Positions 1 through 8,056 of a DNA stretch of 10,895 bases are shown piece after piece; positions within the stretch are counted from its first letter, which is position 1, and each line of letters opens with the position of its first letter. Location: the NCBI GenBank assembly GCA_027576995.1, contig JANBQC010000785.1, positions 1 to 10,895 on the forward strand, written 5' to 3'. A program made the translations under genes and the position numbers. Source of the stretch: Dimargaris cristalligena. Its lineage: Eukaryota; Kickxellomycota; Dimargaritomycetes; Dimargaritales; Dimargaritaceae. A model generated the notes under the pieces. The model did not search any database, was not told where the DNA came from, and was given only the letters and a program-made list of their open reading frames with translations.

Positions 1-74
1 ATCGTTCTCCCAAGTCTTCGTCTGTTATTAAAGGCAATACTCATTTATGAAATGTCTACGGATAGTACTGTGGG

Positions 75-1612
75 CTACTTCTGGCGTGAGTCCAGTATAA
101 TAGTCACGGGCCCGTCGTTGTGAATAGCCACATCCATCATGGCGCCGAATTGGCCGTCTAAAATAAAATAGGAGAATGGGGCGGTGGTTATAGTGACATA
201 CATACATTGGCACTAATCGATGTAGTTAGAATGTCAGATTTTCGGGCAGGTAGGTTGAGCAGGAGTGAGGGGAGGTAATCTTGGAACCGCCAGATTTTTC
301 ACATATAGGATCATATTCAGGAATGGGGCCGTGTAGCTCTCAGTCTCCCAAATTATATTTACAAAGACTGGGCTCGCCACTTACCTTGGATTCGATCGGC
401 TCTGTAGTCATCCTTAAGTTTCTGTAAAAAGCGCTCATAAAAGTCTTTAGATAGGCTACTTTTCATAGCCAGGTGGAAGTCGGGTTTTAATCCTAGAGAG
501 GGAGCAGAATGCATTAGAATGTAAAATGTCCTGATTAAAAATCGCAATGAGGGTTAGAAACTCGTTTGGGGAATACACTATGTAGAGTATACAATGGAAA
601 GTAGGATAATGAACTAATCAACAGCAATCAGTTACCTTTTTCCGTCTTGGCATAAAGCGTGAATTGGGATACTGTAGAATAAAGAAAAGTGGCAATGGCA
701 CTTCAGATATTTAAGAGTTTAGCCACAAAGTCCAGCTGGGAAATCCTGGTATTGGAAATGTAACAAAAATGTGGTTTATTTTGCATAAGAGGCAAGGAGA
801 CATTGCCATTTCAGAGGTATCTAACTCCATAACTTACCACTGAGGATTTCCAAATCCAAATCCTGGACGCCCTTTTTCCACATTTTTCCATCCTCATCGT
901 CAAACAGCCGAAGGTTGAGAATCTTTCGTACTCTACCGATGAAAAATGAAATATATTTAATACAGATATAAGCCACCGTGATGACGCATTGTATCATTAT
1001 GATAAATAACTTGTGAAGGCATAGGAAACTGATGTAAACCAGACATATATATATATATAATAATAATTATTATTATTATATACCAATAATTTTAACTCGA
1101 ATATGGATGGTATAATATGTTAGGGGATCGGAGCACCCTGCATCATTCGTATAACAACGGCTCACTTACAGATATTCGATATCCTTGGGTTCATCACCGT
1201 TAGTAATACCAACCAAAAGACATAGACCTTTGCCGATGGATCCGACGATACTACCATCGACTAACCATGGTGTGTAATGGAATCGAATTATTTAATAATC
1301 CATGTCACGGCCATGGTCGGATAATAAAGAAGATATATGTATTAGCATACTAGTCGACCACAATGCCCATGTTAGTCACCCTGGAAGCACGAGGTGAAAG
1401 CGGCATGTATGTCCCAAGTGACATGCGTCTCATTCCAAGTGATGCGGGAGTACGTTGGGTCTCAAAGGGAACCGGGCTTTCTGCCCCAAGCTATTCTGGG
1501 CCAAGGGGCTTGTGCTCGTTGCAGGTCGCCCCTAGGGTGCCAGGTCTACTTTGAAAGGGAATCACCTACCCATTACACTTGCTCGGGTGACTCGTTGAAT
1601 GACGGCGCGCAT
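75..1612 (-). CDS. DTD1: D-aminoacyl-tRNA deacylase (DTD), six exons, complete
   Basis: Hydrolyses D-amino acids (and glycine mischarged on tRNA-Ala) from tRNA in the cytosol, a proofreading step that keeps translation homochiral. I rebuilt it by splicing the minus strand: exons 1612-1570, 1260-1170, 932-838, 671-636, 492-385 and 157-75 (43, 91, 95, 36, 108 and 83 nt; total 456 nt, 151 residues, the usual DTD length). All introns are GT-AG (donors GTAGGT, GTAAGT, GTAAGT, GTAACT, GTAAGT). The protein starts MRAVIQRVTRASV, continues through VGSIGKGLCLLVGI (20-33) and has both family signatures: SQFTLY at 78-83, alone on the 36-nt exon 4, and NDGPVT at 138-143 with the Gly-cisPro pair. KPDFHLAM (91-98) is also typical. 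Start choice: the ATG at 1612 gives the conserved N-terminus, preceded by a pyrimidine-rich leader. Exon joins fall exactly where family conservation requires. Identity very sure; the intron 1 boundaries are slightly less sure than the others. Confidence 0.95.
933..1169 (-). other. DTD intron 2 with AT-rich palindrome
   Basis: 237-nt intron between exons 2 and 3 of the deacylase gene; donor GTAAGT, acceptor ending GGTAG. It contains a microsatellite tract at 1045-1082 (see the repeat entry). Removing it joins codon CT|A (Leu45) and leads into VRKILNLRLF, a well conserved DTD stretch. Confidence 0.85.
1045..1082. repeat. Compound microsatellite (AT)7 / (TAA)3 / (TTA)n forming a palindrome
   Basis: Seven AT units (1045-1058) run into three TAA units and then TTA units. 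Positions 1057-1076 are a perfect 20-bp palindrome made of TAA and TTA units, so the tract could fold as a hairpin in RNA or a cruciform in DNA. It lies wholly inside DTD intron 2. Confidence 0.9.
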
Positions 1613-2150
1613 GGTTGAAAAGGGAGAGTGTGTCAGCAATCACTGAATCTAATTCAAGAATAGAGGGAGAAGAACCCGGAATCGTAAAGATCCTGAATGC
1701 ATGCAAAGAGAGCAGTTGACTGTCGAACGGAACACTATGGGTTGGGCTTGGTATAGGTTGTGGTAATAAACGCTGGGAATAATTTACTTATAGAGAGCCG
1801 AGTCGGGAGTAAACGCCCATTAGCGGGGATATTGATGGAAATGTTTCCTATAGGACTAAGTCGCGAATATCCTACAACTATTTTGTAATTTAGGCTAACC
1901 ACTATAATCCATTATCACATAAGACGAGTAATTAAATCCATGAAAGGTAAGGTCCGGTGGATGAATAACCATTACATGGGTGTTTGGGTGAGCATGAACT
2001 GGCGAACTAGGCCGCTTAAGGTGCCGAAAAAGGGTGGACTACTTATTGGAGAGTTTTATAAAGTGGCTGATATACAGAGCCAGGGAAAGTGAGTTGGCGT
2101 TACGCTTTCCTTATTATTTGGGCTGGATTATCTACAAAATGGGAGGTGGG
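1613..2150. other. Intergenic: DTD upstream region and F-box gene 3' flank
   Basis: 538 bp with no convincing gene. The first 30 bases upstream of the DTD start (minus strand) are pyrimidine-rich (CTCCCTTTTC before ATG), consistent with a 5' leader. The F-box 3' flank has minus-strand AATAATAAGG around 2112-2121 as a possible weak poly(A) signal. No clear TATA box or terminator was found. Confidence 0.6.
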
Positions 2151-2260
2151 CTATGGTTCGAACGTACTCTGCCACTCGGCCTGGTTGTCTGAGTCCGACG
2201 TATCTTCCCAATCGGCCTGGCTGTCCGGCTCGGGCGACTCGGCTTGGGTGAGTAGCTCAG
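2151..2260 (-). repeat. Degenerate short repeat coding for the acidic tail of the F-box protein
   Basis: The end of the F-box gene codes three related units starting QA(D/E): residues 299, 308 (QADWED) and 320 (QAEWQS). At DNA level the plus strand shows cggcctgg- and ctcggc-type words repeating every 25-35 bases. Diverged, so an old local duplication rather than a fresh tandem repeat. Confidence 0.55.
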
Positions 2261-3140
2261 CCGCCTCTGGATCAAGGTCCCGGATATCTACCATGTGGGT
2301 GAAATGAGGGGGGTGGTAAGCGTCGTTAAAGTGGTCCATGTACCAGTCCTCGTCCTCCATATCAGTCATGTTCCCGTCTGAGCTGGTGACATCCTCCCAG
2401 TCGGGCGGCCGAATATTCCGATCGGGATCGATATGGGCGCCCAGCACGTTAACACAGCCCTCGATATCCAAGACCCGCAAGTACTTGAGTTGATGAACGG
2501 CCAGGGCAATGGGCCGGTCGCTAAGTGAATCGCAGTGGGCCACGCGCAGGGTATGGAGCTGTGGACAGCCCCGAATGATTTGGATTAAGGCCCGGTCGGT
2601 AATCGTGGTGTACGATACATTGAGGCTTTCCAAGTTAGTCAAATGCCGAATCACTCGGCCGCACCGGTGGAAAATAGGACACTTCTCTAAACTCAAGTGC
2701 CGGAGGTTGGGTAGCGCCGAGACCCAGGTCGGCGGCGAAGGGGGGCTGTCACCGGAGTACTCCAGGGTTATAAGGGGTGGCGGAACTTCAACGAGTAAAG
2801 CGTGCAGGGCGTGGTCATTTAGGGCGCACAGGTCAAGTTCCAGACGGACGAGACCCCGGCAGTGGTGTACGACAGTTTGTAAGGCCGCCCCGTCGAAACG
2901 ACGCCAACGCTGGGCCAGTGACACTAATGACAGGGACTTGACGAGCTGCTGCAGAACCTCGGGCCGGGTGTTTTGGATAAAGTGTTCGAAGCCCAGCATG
3001 GTGTAGAGCATCGGCGAAGAGTAAAGGTACGGGGTGGCCAATTGCCGCCAGGGTGGGCATACGCGACAGGCCCGTGCCAGCGTGACCTGGTCACAGTAAC
3101 CGAAGATGAGGCTGAGCACTTCCACGGGCAAGTCGAACAT
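2151..3140 (-). CDS. F-box/leucine-rich repeat protein
   Basis: Probable substrate receptor of an SCF (Skp1-Cullin-F-box) ubiquitin ligase. 329 residues, no intron in the coding part. Residues 2-45 are an F-box: FDLPVEVLSLIFGYC at 2-16, then L21, C25, W31 and the usual LATPYLY end. Residues about 90-235 are leucine-rich repeats of the cysteine-containing FBXL type, e.g. LRHLSLEKCP (146-155), LESLNVSYTTITDRAL (170-185) and LHTLRVAHCDSLSD (195-208). From about 245 to the end there is a long Asp/Glu/Ser-rich tail with CK2-like sites. The start at 3140 is the first possible one in frame: an in-frame TAG lies at 3185-3183. The substrate is unknown; fungal F-box/LRR families expand quickly, so no orthologue is assigned. 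Divergent from the DnaJ gene. Confidence 0.9.
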   Translation of the reverse strand: MFDLPVEVLSLIFGYCDQVTLARACRVCPPWRQLATPYLYSSPMLYTMLGFEHFIQNTRPEVLQQLVKSLSLVSLAQRWRRFDGAALQTVVHHCRGLVRLELDLCALNDHALHALLVEVPPPLITLEYSGDSPPSPPTWVSALPNLRHLSLEKCPIFHRCGRVIRHLTNLESLNVSYTTITDRALIQIIRGCPQLHTLRVAHCDSLSDRPIALAVHQLKYLRVLDIEGCVNVLGAHIDPDRNIRPPDWEDVTSSDGNMTDMEDEDWYMDHFNDAYHPPHFTHMVDIRDLDPEAAELLTQAESPEPDSQADWEDTSDSDNQAEWQSTFEP

Positions 3141-3272
3141 GGTGGGGTGGAATAATAGAGTGGTATGGATCTGGAATGAGGCCTAAAGGGGCGAAAGCGC
3201 CGGTTGAAGCGGCGGCCCACCTGAGTAAAGAGCCAGCTCTGGATCCGTGTTTGGGCCACAGGTCCGCCTCCC

Positions 3273-3350
3273 CTGTAAGAAACAACTTGGCCATGATTAG
3301 ACGTGGCACAACTTGAAGGTGCTAGATGGCTCCTCTGCTTTACTACTCAC
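3273..3350 (-). other. Probable 5'-UTR intron of the F-box gene
   Basis: On the minus strand a perfect donor GTGAGT starts at 3350 and a strong pyrimidine-rich acceptor (GTTTCTTACAG) ends at 3273, with a branch-like GTCTAATC in between. The 78-nt size is normal for fungi. The coding frame downstream has an in-frame stop at 3185-3183, so the upstream exon would be non-coding. Splicing would remove the two upstream ATGs at about 3309 and 3294. Confidence 0.5.
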
Positions 3351-3546
3351 TCGCCTTCGTAAATACTGTTTTCATCTTCCTTTTGTTCTTTCTGCTCCCT
3401 TCTCCACCTGCCCCGGTTTGACTGGATCCCGGTGGTCACTATTGCTCCCCTGATATTACACTGACCAGTGACTTAAAAGTGCTCCTAGCCCATCTTTGTG
3501 TAAATTACCTTGGCCACCTATCTATATCCCCCCCCCATTTCGGCCT

Positions 3547-3556
3547 CTTCACGAAT
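3547..3556 (+). promoter_or_regulatory. Possible heat-shock element (nTTCnnGAAn)
   Basis: CTTCACGAAT contains TTC and GAA in the inverted 5-bp-unit spacing bound by Hsf1, 126-135 bp before the DnaJ start. The third unit is poor (TCCCT). Ten-base matches of this kind are common by chance; the position before an Hsp40 gene is the only extra support. Confidence 0.25.
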
Positions 3557-3681
3557 TCCCTTCAGCAATTCACACTACCGGCCACCCTGCGCCGTTCACT
3601 ATCACCTTACCAGCCTTCACTCTTCATACTGCCACACTAACTGTTGTTTGGTTAGCCCGCCGTTGTTTATTGTGAGTAGCC

Positions 3682-4968
3682 ATGGAACACAACAAAGATG
3701 AGGCCCTGCGCTGCATCGAGATTGCCAAGCGCCACCTGGCCCAGGGCAACCTGCCAGGGGCTCTGAAATTCACCAAAAAGTCCATCGCTTTGTACCCCAC
3801 CCCCACTGCCGAGACCCTACTTCGACGCCTGGAATCCGCTGCCTCCAACGGCCCCTCAGCCGCGGGCGAATCAGCCAGTGCCGGTAACCCAACTGCCTCT
3901 TCCGATCGGGCCTATTCCTCGGCCCGAACCGCCAGTGCCTCCGCCAACCTACGACAACGGGGGGCCGGTTCCAACAGCGAAAAGCAACCCGCCGCGGGTC
4001 CACCGGAGCGGGAATTCACCCCCGACCAGGCTGCCGCCGTCCAAAAGATCAAGGCCTGCGGGGAGGATCTATACGCCATCCTGAGTGTCGACAAGGGGGC
4101 GACAGATGTCGAGATCAAGAAATCCTACCGCAAACTGGCCCTGCAGTTCCATCCCGATAAGAATGGCGCCCCAGGGGCGGACGAGGCATTCAAATCGATT
4201 AGTCGGGCCTTCACCATTTTGAGCGACGCCGATAAGCGGGCCCACTACGACCGATTCGGTGCCGATACCGATTCCCGGATGAGCGGGGGTGGAGGAGGCT
4301 CCCATGGACCCTCCTTCGCCCAAAGTGGCATGTACGAACAGGAAGTCAGTCCCGAGGAATTATTCAACATGTTCTTCGGGGGCGGCCCGGCCGGGGCCGG
4401 GGGAAACGCCTTCTTCGCCAGCTCCTTCGGGCCCAATGTGCGGTTCCAACAGTTCGGAGGCCGTCCCGCTCGGGGGGCCTTCCGTCGGCCGGGCCAAGCC
4501 GCCGCCGCCGGTCGCGATAACTCCATCACTTCCACCCTCTTTGCTTTGCTCCCCCTGCTTTTCGTTCTCTTGCCTCTTCTCACGTCACTTTTATCTTCCG
4601 TCTTTTACACGTTCAGCTCGTCCTATTCGCCGCCCGAACCCGATTTTGCGTTTCAGCCGACCCGTCAACTGCCCACCGAGCGCATCACCCGCGAGCATGC
4701 CATCCCTTACTACGTGAACAGCCGAGACTTTGCCGCCGCCTTCGATAGTAACCCACGGCGCCTTAACCAGTTCGAACGTTCCATCCAAATCCACTTTGTC
4801 AAACATCTCCAGCATTTGTGCCAGCGTGAAATAGATCTAAAGCGGGAAGCAATTTACCGTGCGCAGGGCTGGTTGGGTCTGTCCATTGACGAAGAAAAAC
4901 TTAGAAAGGCCCAGGAAATGCCCTTACCATCGTGTGATCGGTTGAACGAGATGCGACGATCTGGCTAA
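3682..4968 (+). CDS. ER membrane J-domain co-chaperone, DNAJB12/DNAJB14 family (DUF1977)
   Basis: Hsp40 that recruits and stimulates cytosolic Hsp70 at the ER surface, used in folding and ER-associated degradation of membrane proteins. 428 residues, intronless. Order: N-terminal helical module starting MEHNKDEALRCIEIAKRHL, closely like animal DNAJB12/14; low-complexity Ala/Ser linker (about 55-110); J domain about 129-195 with the catalytic HPDK at 157-160 and basic helix II KKSYRKLALQF; Gly/Phe-rich region 201-275 including EELFNMFFGGG; one membrane span about 284-309; and a C-terminal DUF1977 domain (about 315-420) ending with the family-typical Cys (PSCDRLNEM). The J domain faces the cytosol and DUF1977 the lumen by family analogy. 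Odd point: helix I reads LYAILSV where YYEVLGV is usual. Third codon positions are strongly C/G. The ATG at 3682 matches the family N-terminus and has a strong initiation context. Confidence 0.96.
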   Translation: MEHNKDEALRCIEIAKRHLAQGNLPGALKFTKKSIALYPTPTAETLLRRLESAASNGPSAAGESASAGNPTASSDRAYSSARTASASANLRQRGAGSNSEKQPAAGPPEREFTPDQAAAVQKIKACGEDLYAILSVDKGATDVEIKKSYRKLALQFHPDKNGAPGADEAFKSISRAFTILSDADKRAHYDRFGADTDSRMSGGGGGSHGPSFAQSGMYEQEVSPEELFNMFFGGGPAGAGGNAFFASSFGPNVRFQQFGGRPARGAFRRPGQAAAAGRDNSITSTLFALLPLLFVLLPLLTSLLSSVFYTFSSSYSPPEPDFAFQPTRQLPTERITREHAIPYYVNSRDFAAAFDSNPRRLNQFERSIQIHFVKHLQHLCQREIDLKREAIYRAQGWLGLSIDEEKLRKAQEMPLPSCDRLNEMRRSG

Positions 4969-6442
4969 CCTTCATTTTTATCATTTATACATTTTATTAT
5001 TATTATTATTATTATTATTTCAAAAAAAAAGCGAAGGAACGAATAAGGTTTAAATACTGGGCCACTGTCACTTGTCCAGTCGAGATAGCTAAGCATGTTG
5101 GTTCTATTTATTGGTCTCTAATTCGTGAGCCAGCTTATGGCATCGTTGGACAAGTAGAGGGATGCCTGCACAACCGTTGACTTCGTCTCATCTGATTTAT
5201 ATAGTACCTATTTTTCACCCTAAGGTTACGTGGCTCTTTCTCCAGTCAGCAATGTATCTCGTGTGTACGTTTTTACAATTATTATTACCATTACCTCATT
5301 CTCTTGACTACGGACAAAATACAAATACAAGAATCGGATCCGAGCTTACTGGTCAGAATTGACCTGTATACTACTGGACCAGACCCGGGTGGTAGAATGG
5401 GTAGTACCTAAACAATCCCCATCCAGTCCTTCCATAGCGAACTATATGTATGTGGGATGGGGAGGTCGGGATGGCATACCTATTACCAATAGTTGGACAT
5501 CACGAAATTCAAGAAAAACCCACAGTTAAGCAGTACCTCAAGTATGTAATATTGGTTATGGATGATTCTAAATTAAGGGGAGTACTAGTGTCGCAACGAA
5601 CAAATAAGGGGGAGGGGCGTCACATGTGTCAACCGTGCTTAGCCCTTCTAAGCGACACAGGGATAGACATCTTAGCCATTTTGTTTGTAAAATCCGACTT
5701 GGGCCAGGTCTTTTTTAAAAATCCCAGTTAGGGTTTCTTAACTTGGTCTGATACCTGGGTAGTAATGAAGTGATGTCCCAACTCCATGCATACGGGCTTT
5801 CTTTGAAGTACCAACCCTACAGAACCCTGGGGATACCTGATTTGTTTAGCTTTGAACTAATTCCTGATTGTATATATATGGACATATTTCACTGAACACT
5901 AAGATATATCAAATCCAAATATTATTGTACCTATTTGTTTTATCCACCAGGTTACCAAACTAGCTAGAGCTGCGCCTGGAAATTTCTTGACATGGTTCAA
6001 ATAATTTACAGACTGAGTAAACCCGCTATTTTTTTAAACCAGCATCCATTCCATTTGCGTATGTGTCGGCATTTCTAATGGCTATTAGCGCGGTCTTCTT
6101 TTTATCTGCTAAGAAGCCCGCCTGTTAATCAATAAAATAGACCATGCGAGCAATAAATGGTGAATTCCATGGCTAATGTACTCTTAATAAAATTTATTTA
6201 TAATATTATCGAACTGAGCTAAAATTATAAGGCGACTAATAGATATGTGGAAGGGAAGGCCGGAATAGCCGACCAATATCCCATTGATAGATAATTAAGG
6301 AACATCTCGTGATAATTTGGCTATTGGGAAGTATTACTCTCGTGCCAGTGTTCCTTGGCCATGTAGCTCGCTTGGCGTGATACACCATCAAATAAGTTGG
6401 CGGTATCGGTGCTGATGATAAATGATCATAGCCTCGCACGCA
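4969..6442. other. Long AT-rich intergenic region, no convincing gene
   Basis: About 1.5 kb between the DnaJ stop and the stop of the secreted-protein gene. Apart from the (TTA)8 and A9 tracts near 5000-5030 I see no structured element. The longest ATG frame (5450-5731, 93 codons) has no recognisable domain and lacks the C/G-ending codon preference of the real genes nearby. Both flanking genes end here, so it is a convergent intergenic region that needs no promoter. A fast-evolving non-coding RNA cannot be excluded by eye. Confidence 0.6.
4994..5019. repeat. (TTA)8 microsatellite in the DnaJ 3' flank
   Basis: Eight TTA units plus TT, starting 25 bases after the DnaJ stop codon and followed by an A9 run at 5022-5030. 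It probably lies in the 3' UTR. An AATAAG hexamer at about 5042 is a possible poly(A) signal. Confidence 0.9.
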
Positions 6443-7063
6443 TTAACAAATAGGTGAGCCAACCCCGCCCACTGCGCCGTTTAACCCGCTAAAATAGGCT
6501 CTTTGGCAGTCCATGCCAGACTCAATGTAATCAAACAAATCCTTTTCAGCCGGATTTTCCAGGTCAATACATATAACCCAGGGAATGTCAGATTTGGGGT
6601 CAAATTCATTTTCATAGAAACGTTTGATATCATTGTTGGATAAAGGGGTCACCATCGCCTGATTAATGGTTGGATAAATTTGTATCGAGTAGACCTTGCC
6701 TCGTTCTTTCCCCATGTTCAATTCGATTTGACTAAGGATCCATTCTCTCCTTGTGGGTGTATCCTTGTTGTCCTTGGCGGCTTCATAAATTTTCTTTAAT
6801 TTGGCTTGAGACGGCTGTGAATCTCGAGGCGACGAATTAACTACACGGACTACAGGGGCTACATGTGGTTTAAATAGGTTTTTAAGTTTGCGTAACCCAT
6901 TACGGATAAAGGCGCGGATACGGTCATTTAGTCCAGGCGTCGATGCAAGTGGCTGGACCTCACTTTGCTTGGGTAACATCGAGGATGCCTGTAAGTTGCT
7001 TGCCATTCCCACAGACAATACTGTGATCAGGCACGTAACCGTTACCAGGTGCTGGGGTCTCAT
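6443..7063 (-). CDS. Secreted protein of unknown function with a cationic amphipathic segment
   Basis: 206 residues from the ATG at 7063. Residues 1 to about 21-27 form a signal peptide (basic RPQH, then a hydrophobic core TVTCLITVLSVGMA). The frame stays open upstream to a TTG at 7126 but there is no upstream ATG, and the signal peptide supports 7063. Residues 46-65 are strongly basic and amphipathic (RIRAFIRNGLRKLKNLFK), with hydrophobic residues at helical spacing. A sequon Asn-Ser-Ser lies at 76-78. The C-terminal half (105-206) is mixed and probably folded, e.g. VYSIQIYP (124-131) and DIPWVICIDLENP (159-171). The mature part has three cysteines, 165, 186 and the very last residue 206. 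I recognise no family. The minus-strand leader before the ATG is pyrimidine-rich. A secreted enzyme, effector-like or defence protein are all possible; none is shown. Confidence 0.75.
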   Translation of the reverse strand: MRPQHLVTVTCLITVLSVGMASNLQASSMLPKQSEVQPLASTPGLNDRIRAFIRNGLRKLKNLFKPHVAPVVRVVNSSPRDSQPSQAKLKKIYEAAKDNKDTPTRREWILSQIELNMGKERGKVYSIQIYPTINQAMVTPLSNNDIKRFYENEFDPKSDIPWVICIDLENPAEKDLFDYIESGMDCQRAYFSGLNGAVGGVGSPIC

Positions 7064-7301
7064 AGCGACCTTTATTCGACTTGGAAAACAAGGAAGGGGA
7101 AGGGGGAAGTCGTTAAAGATTGACAATACCCCAAAGTATAGGGTTTAGAGTATCCGGTGGGTAATGAGGTTAGAAGGGTAGTCTATTAAGACTCAAATAA
7201 TATAAATATAATAGCGGTGATATATCTTTAGGATGATGTGCGATAGGCTCGACATTTATGCAATGCGGCTGCACTGTGATAGTCCCTTTGAGGTTTGAAT
7301 A
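7064..7301. promoter_or_regulatory. Probable divergent promoter between the secreted-protein gene and the 7302 gene
   Basis: On the minus strand a pyrimidine-rich leader (7080-7118) precedes the secreted-protein ATG. A TATA-like cluster (ataatataaatataata) at 7197-7213, about 130-150 bp from that ATG, could serve either direction. No sharper motif can be assigned. Confidence 0.4.
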
Positions 7302-8056
7302 ATGCAGAAACAGGGCAGCATTGATACCCTGAGCATCCATTCACATAATACCCGCAGAAAGCCGGTCCTTCATCAGCGCAACGGCCATCAGCTGGTTGGC
7401 TTACTCGATTCCCAGACCAGCGACCCGGTCATTGAGGAACGCCTGGGTCTCGTCAACCGACCAGCCACGGCGGTGTCGATGCTTGAAAAAGACCCAACCA
7501 AATCCCCGTTAGGGTGTCAACACTTACATCCAATCTCCCGCTTCAAATCCAAAAGCGGCGGTATTTGGAGAAAGGGAAGGGTTAAACAACTTTCCCAATA
7601 CCCATGGAGGATGGTAAAAATAGGGACGAAAAAAAATATGAAATGCATATGGGTAAAATTCAGCTCAACTCTAAAAGATTCTACATATCATATGTACAGG
7701 AAATAGGCAGGCGATTCATTTTTAACTCGCCGTATTATCTTTATCCATCGGAGTTATCATTCGACAGCCTGGTTGAACCATTCCCAAATTCTTGGGCTGC
7801 TTTTCCGCCTGTTGAACACCACTTGGACGTAAAGCTAGGATGCCCAACCCTGGCCATTCCTAATCCCAATCACCGATGCCAACTGTGGCCGAAACGAACC
7901 AATTATACTTGCCCTGGCGGTACTGCTTTCAACCGACAAAGCGGAGTCGGGTGGCTTTGTAAGAAGGGAAGTCCCGCGAGGTTTTCGCAGGTTTGGCGAA
8001 TAGGACATGGTGTCAACGGGAGGGTCCACATTAGGAACTGCAAATCACTTCGTTGA
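7302..8056 (+). CDS. Hypothetical protein, possible two-exon gene
   Basis: Two adjacent open frames join cleanly with one intron. Exon 1 is 7302-7613 (ATG, 104 codons, phase 0), the intron is 7614-7699 (86 nt, donor GTAAAA, acceptor TATGTACAG), and exon 2 is 7700-8056 (118 codons plus stop). The predicted product has 222 residues. The first 65 or so codons prefer C/G endings, like the DnaJ and F-box genes, which supports real coding origin; an example is NGHQLVGLLDSQTSDPVIEE near residues 27-46. Exon 2 is rich in Pro, Tyr and Phe at its start and has five Cys in its second half. There is no signal peptide or known motif. An in-frame TGA lies just before the ATG. It could also be a decayed gene or have more exons upstream; both exon structure and function are unproven. 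Confidence 0.33.

Larger units (their letters stand above)
3141..3681. promoter_or_regulatory. Divergent promoter region of the F-box and DnaJ genes
   Basis: 541 bp between the two start codons. On the DnaJ side a long pyrimidine-rich stretch begins near 3365, and TTAAAAG at 3475-3481 is a weak TATA-like element. A C9 run is at 3528-3536. The DnaJ start has a strong context (gtagccATGga). On the F-box side the probable 5'-UTR intron lies at 3350-3273. Transcription start sites cannot be fixed from sequence. Confidence 0.55.

Noticed and set aside
1363..1618. Two overlapping plus-strand frames (63 and 74 codons)
   Set aside because: They lie antisense over DTD exon 1 and intron 1, whose reconstruction is strongly supported; neither shows a domain.
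2509..3006. 165-codon plus-strand frame
   Set aside because: Antisense shadow of the F-box/LRR coding region; composition (Arg/Ser/Trp-rich) is typical of a shadow frame.
5070..5155. 9-bp inverted repeat ACTTGTCCA / TGGACAAGT with a 68-bp spacer
   Set aside because: Too short and too far apart to claim a hairpin or a transposon end; no target-site duplication or transposase nearby.
5450..5731. 93-codon ATG frame on the plus strand
   Set aside because: No motif, no signal peptide, AT-rich codons unlike the real genes, and no promoter-like leader. A search with the 93 residues could change this.
5720..5745. GTTAGGGTTT resembling telomeric TTAGGG
   Set aside because: Single occurrence with no tandem array; similar hexamers are scattered at random in the window.
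7064..7126. Longer version of the secreted protein starting at 7126
   Set aside because: That start is TTG, not ATG, and it would put 21 residues before a good signal peptide; the ATG at 7063 is preferred.
7604..7800. Weak resemblance of this region to the secreted-protein gene (shared ATGGGnAAA and CAGGCGAT words, FD...W spacing)
   Set aside because: Needs several gaps and only scattered residues match; it is within what chance gives by eye.
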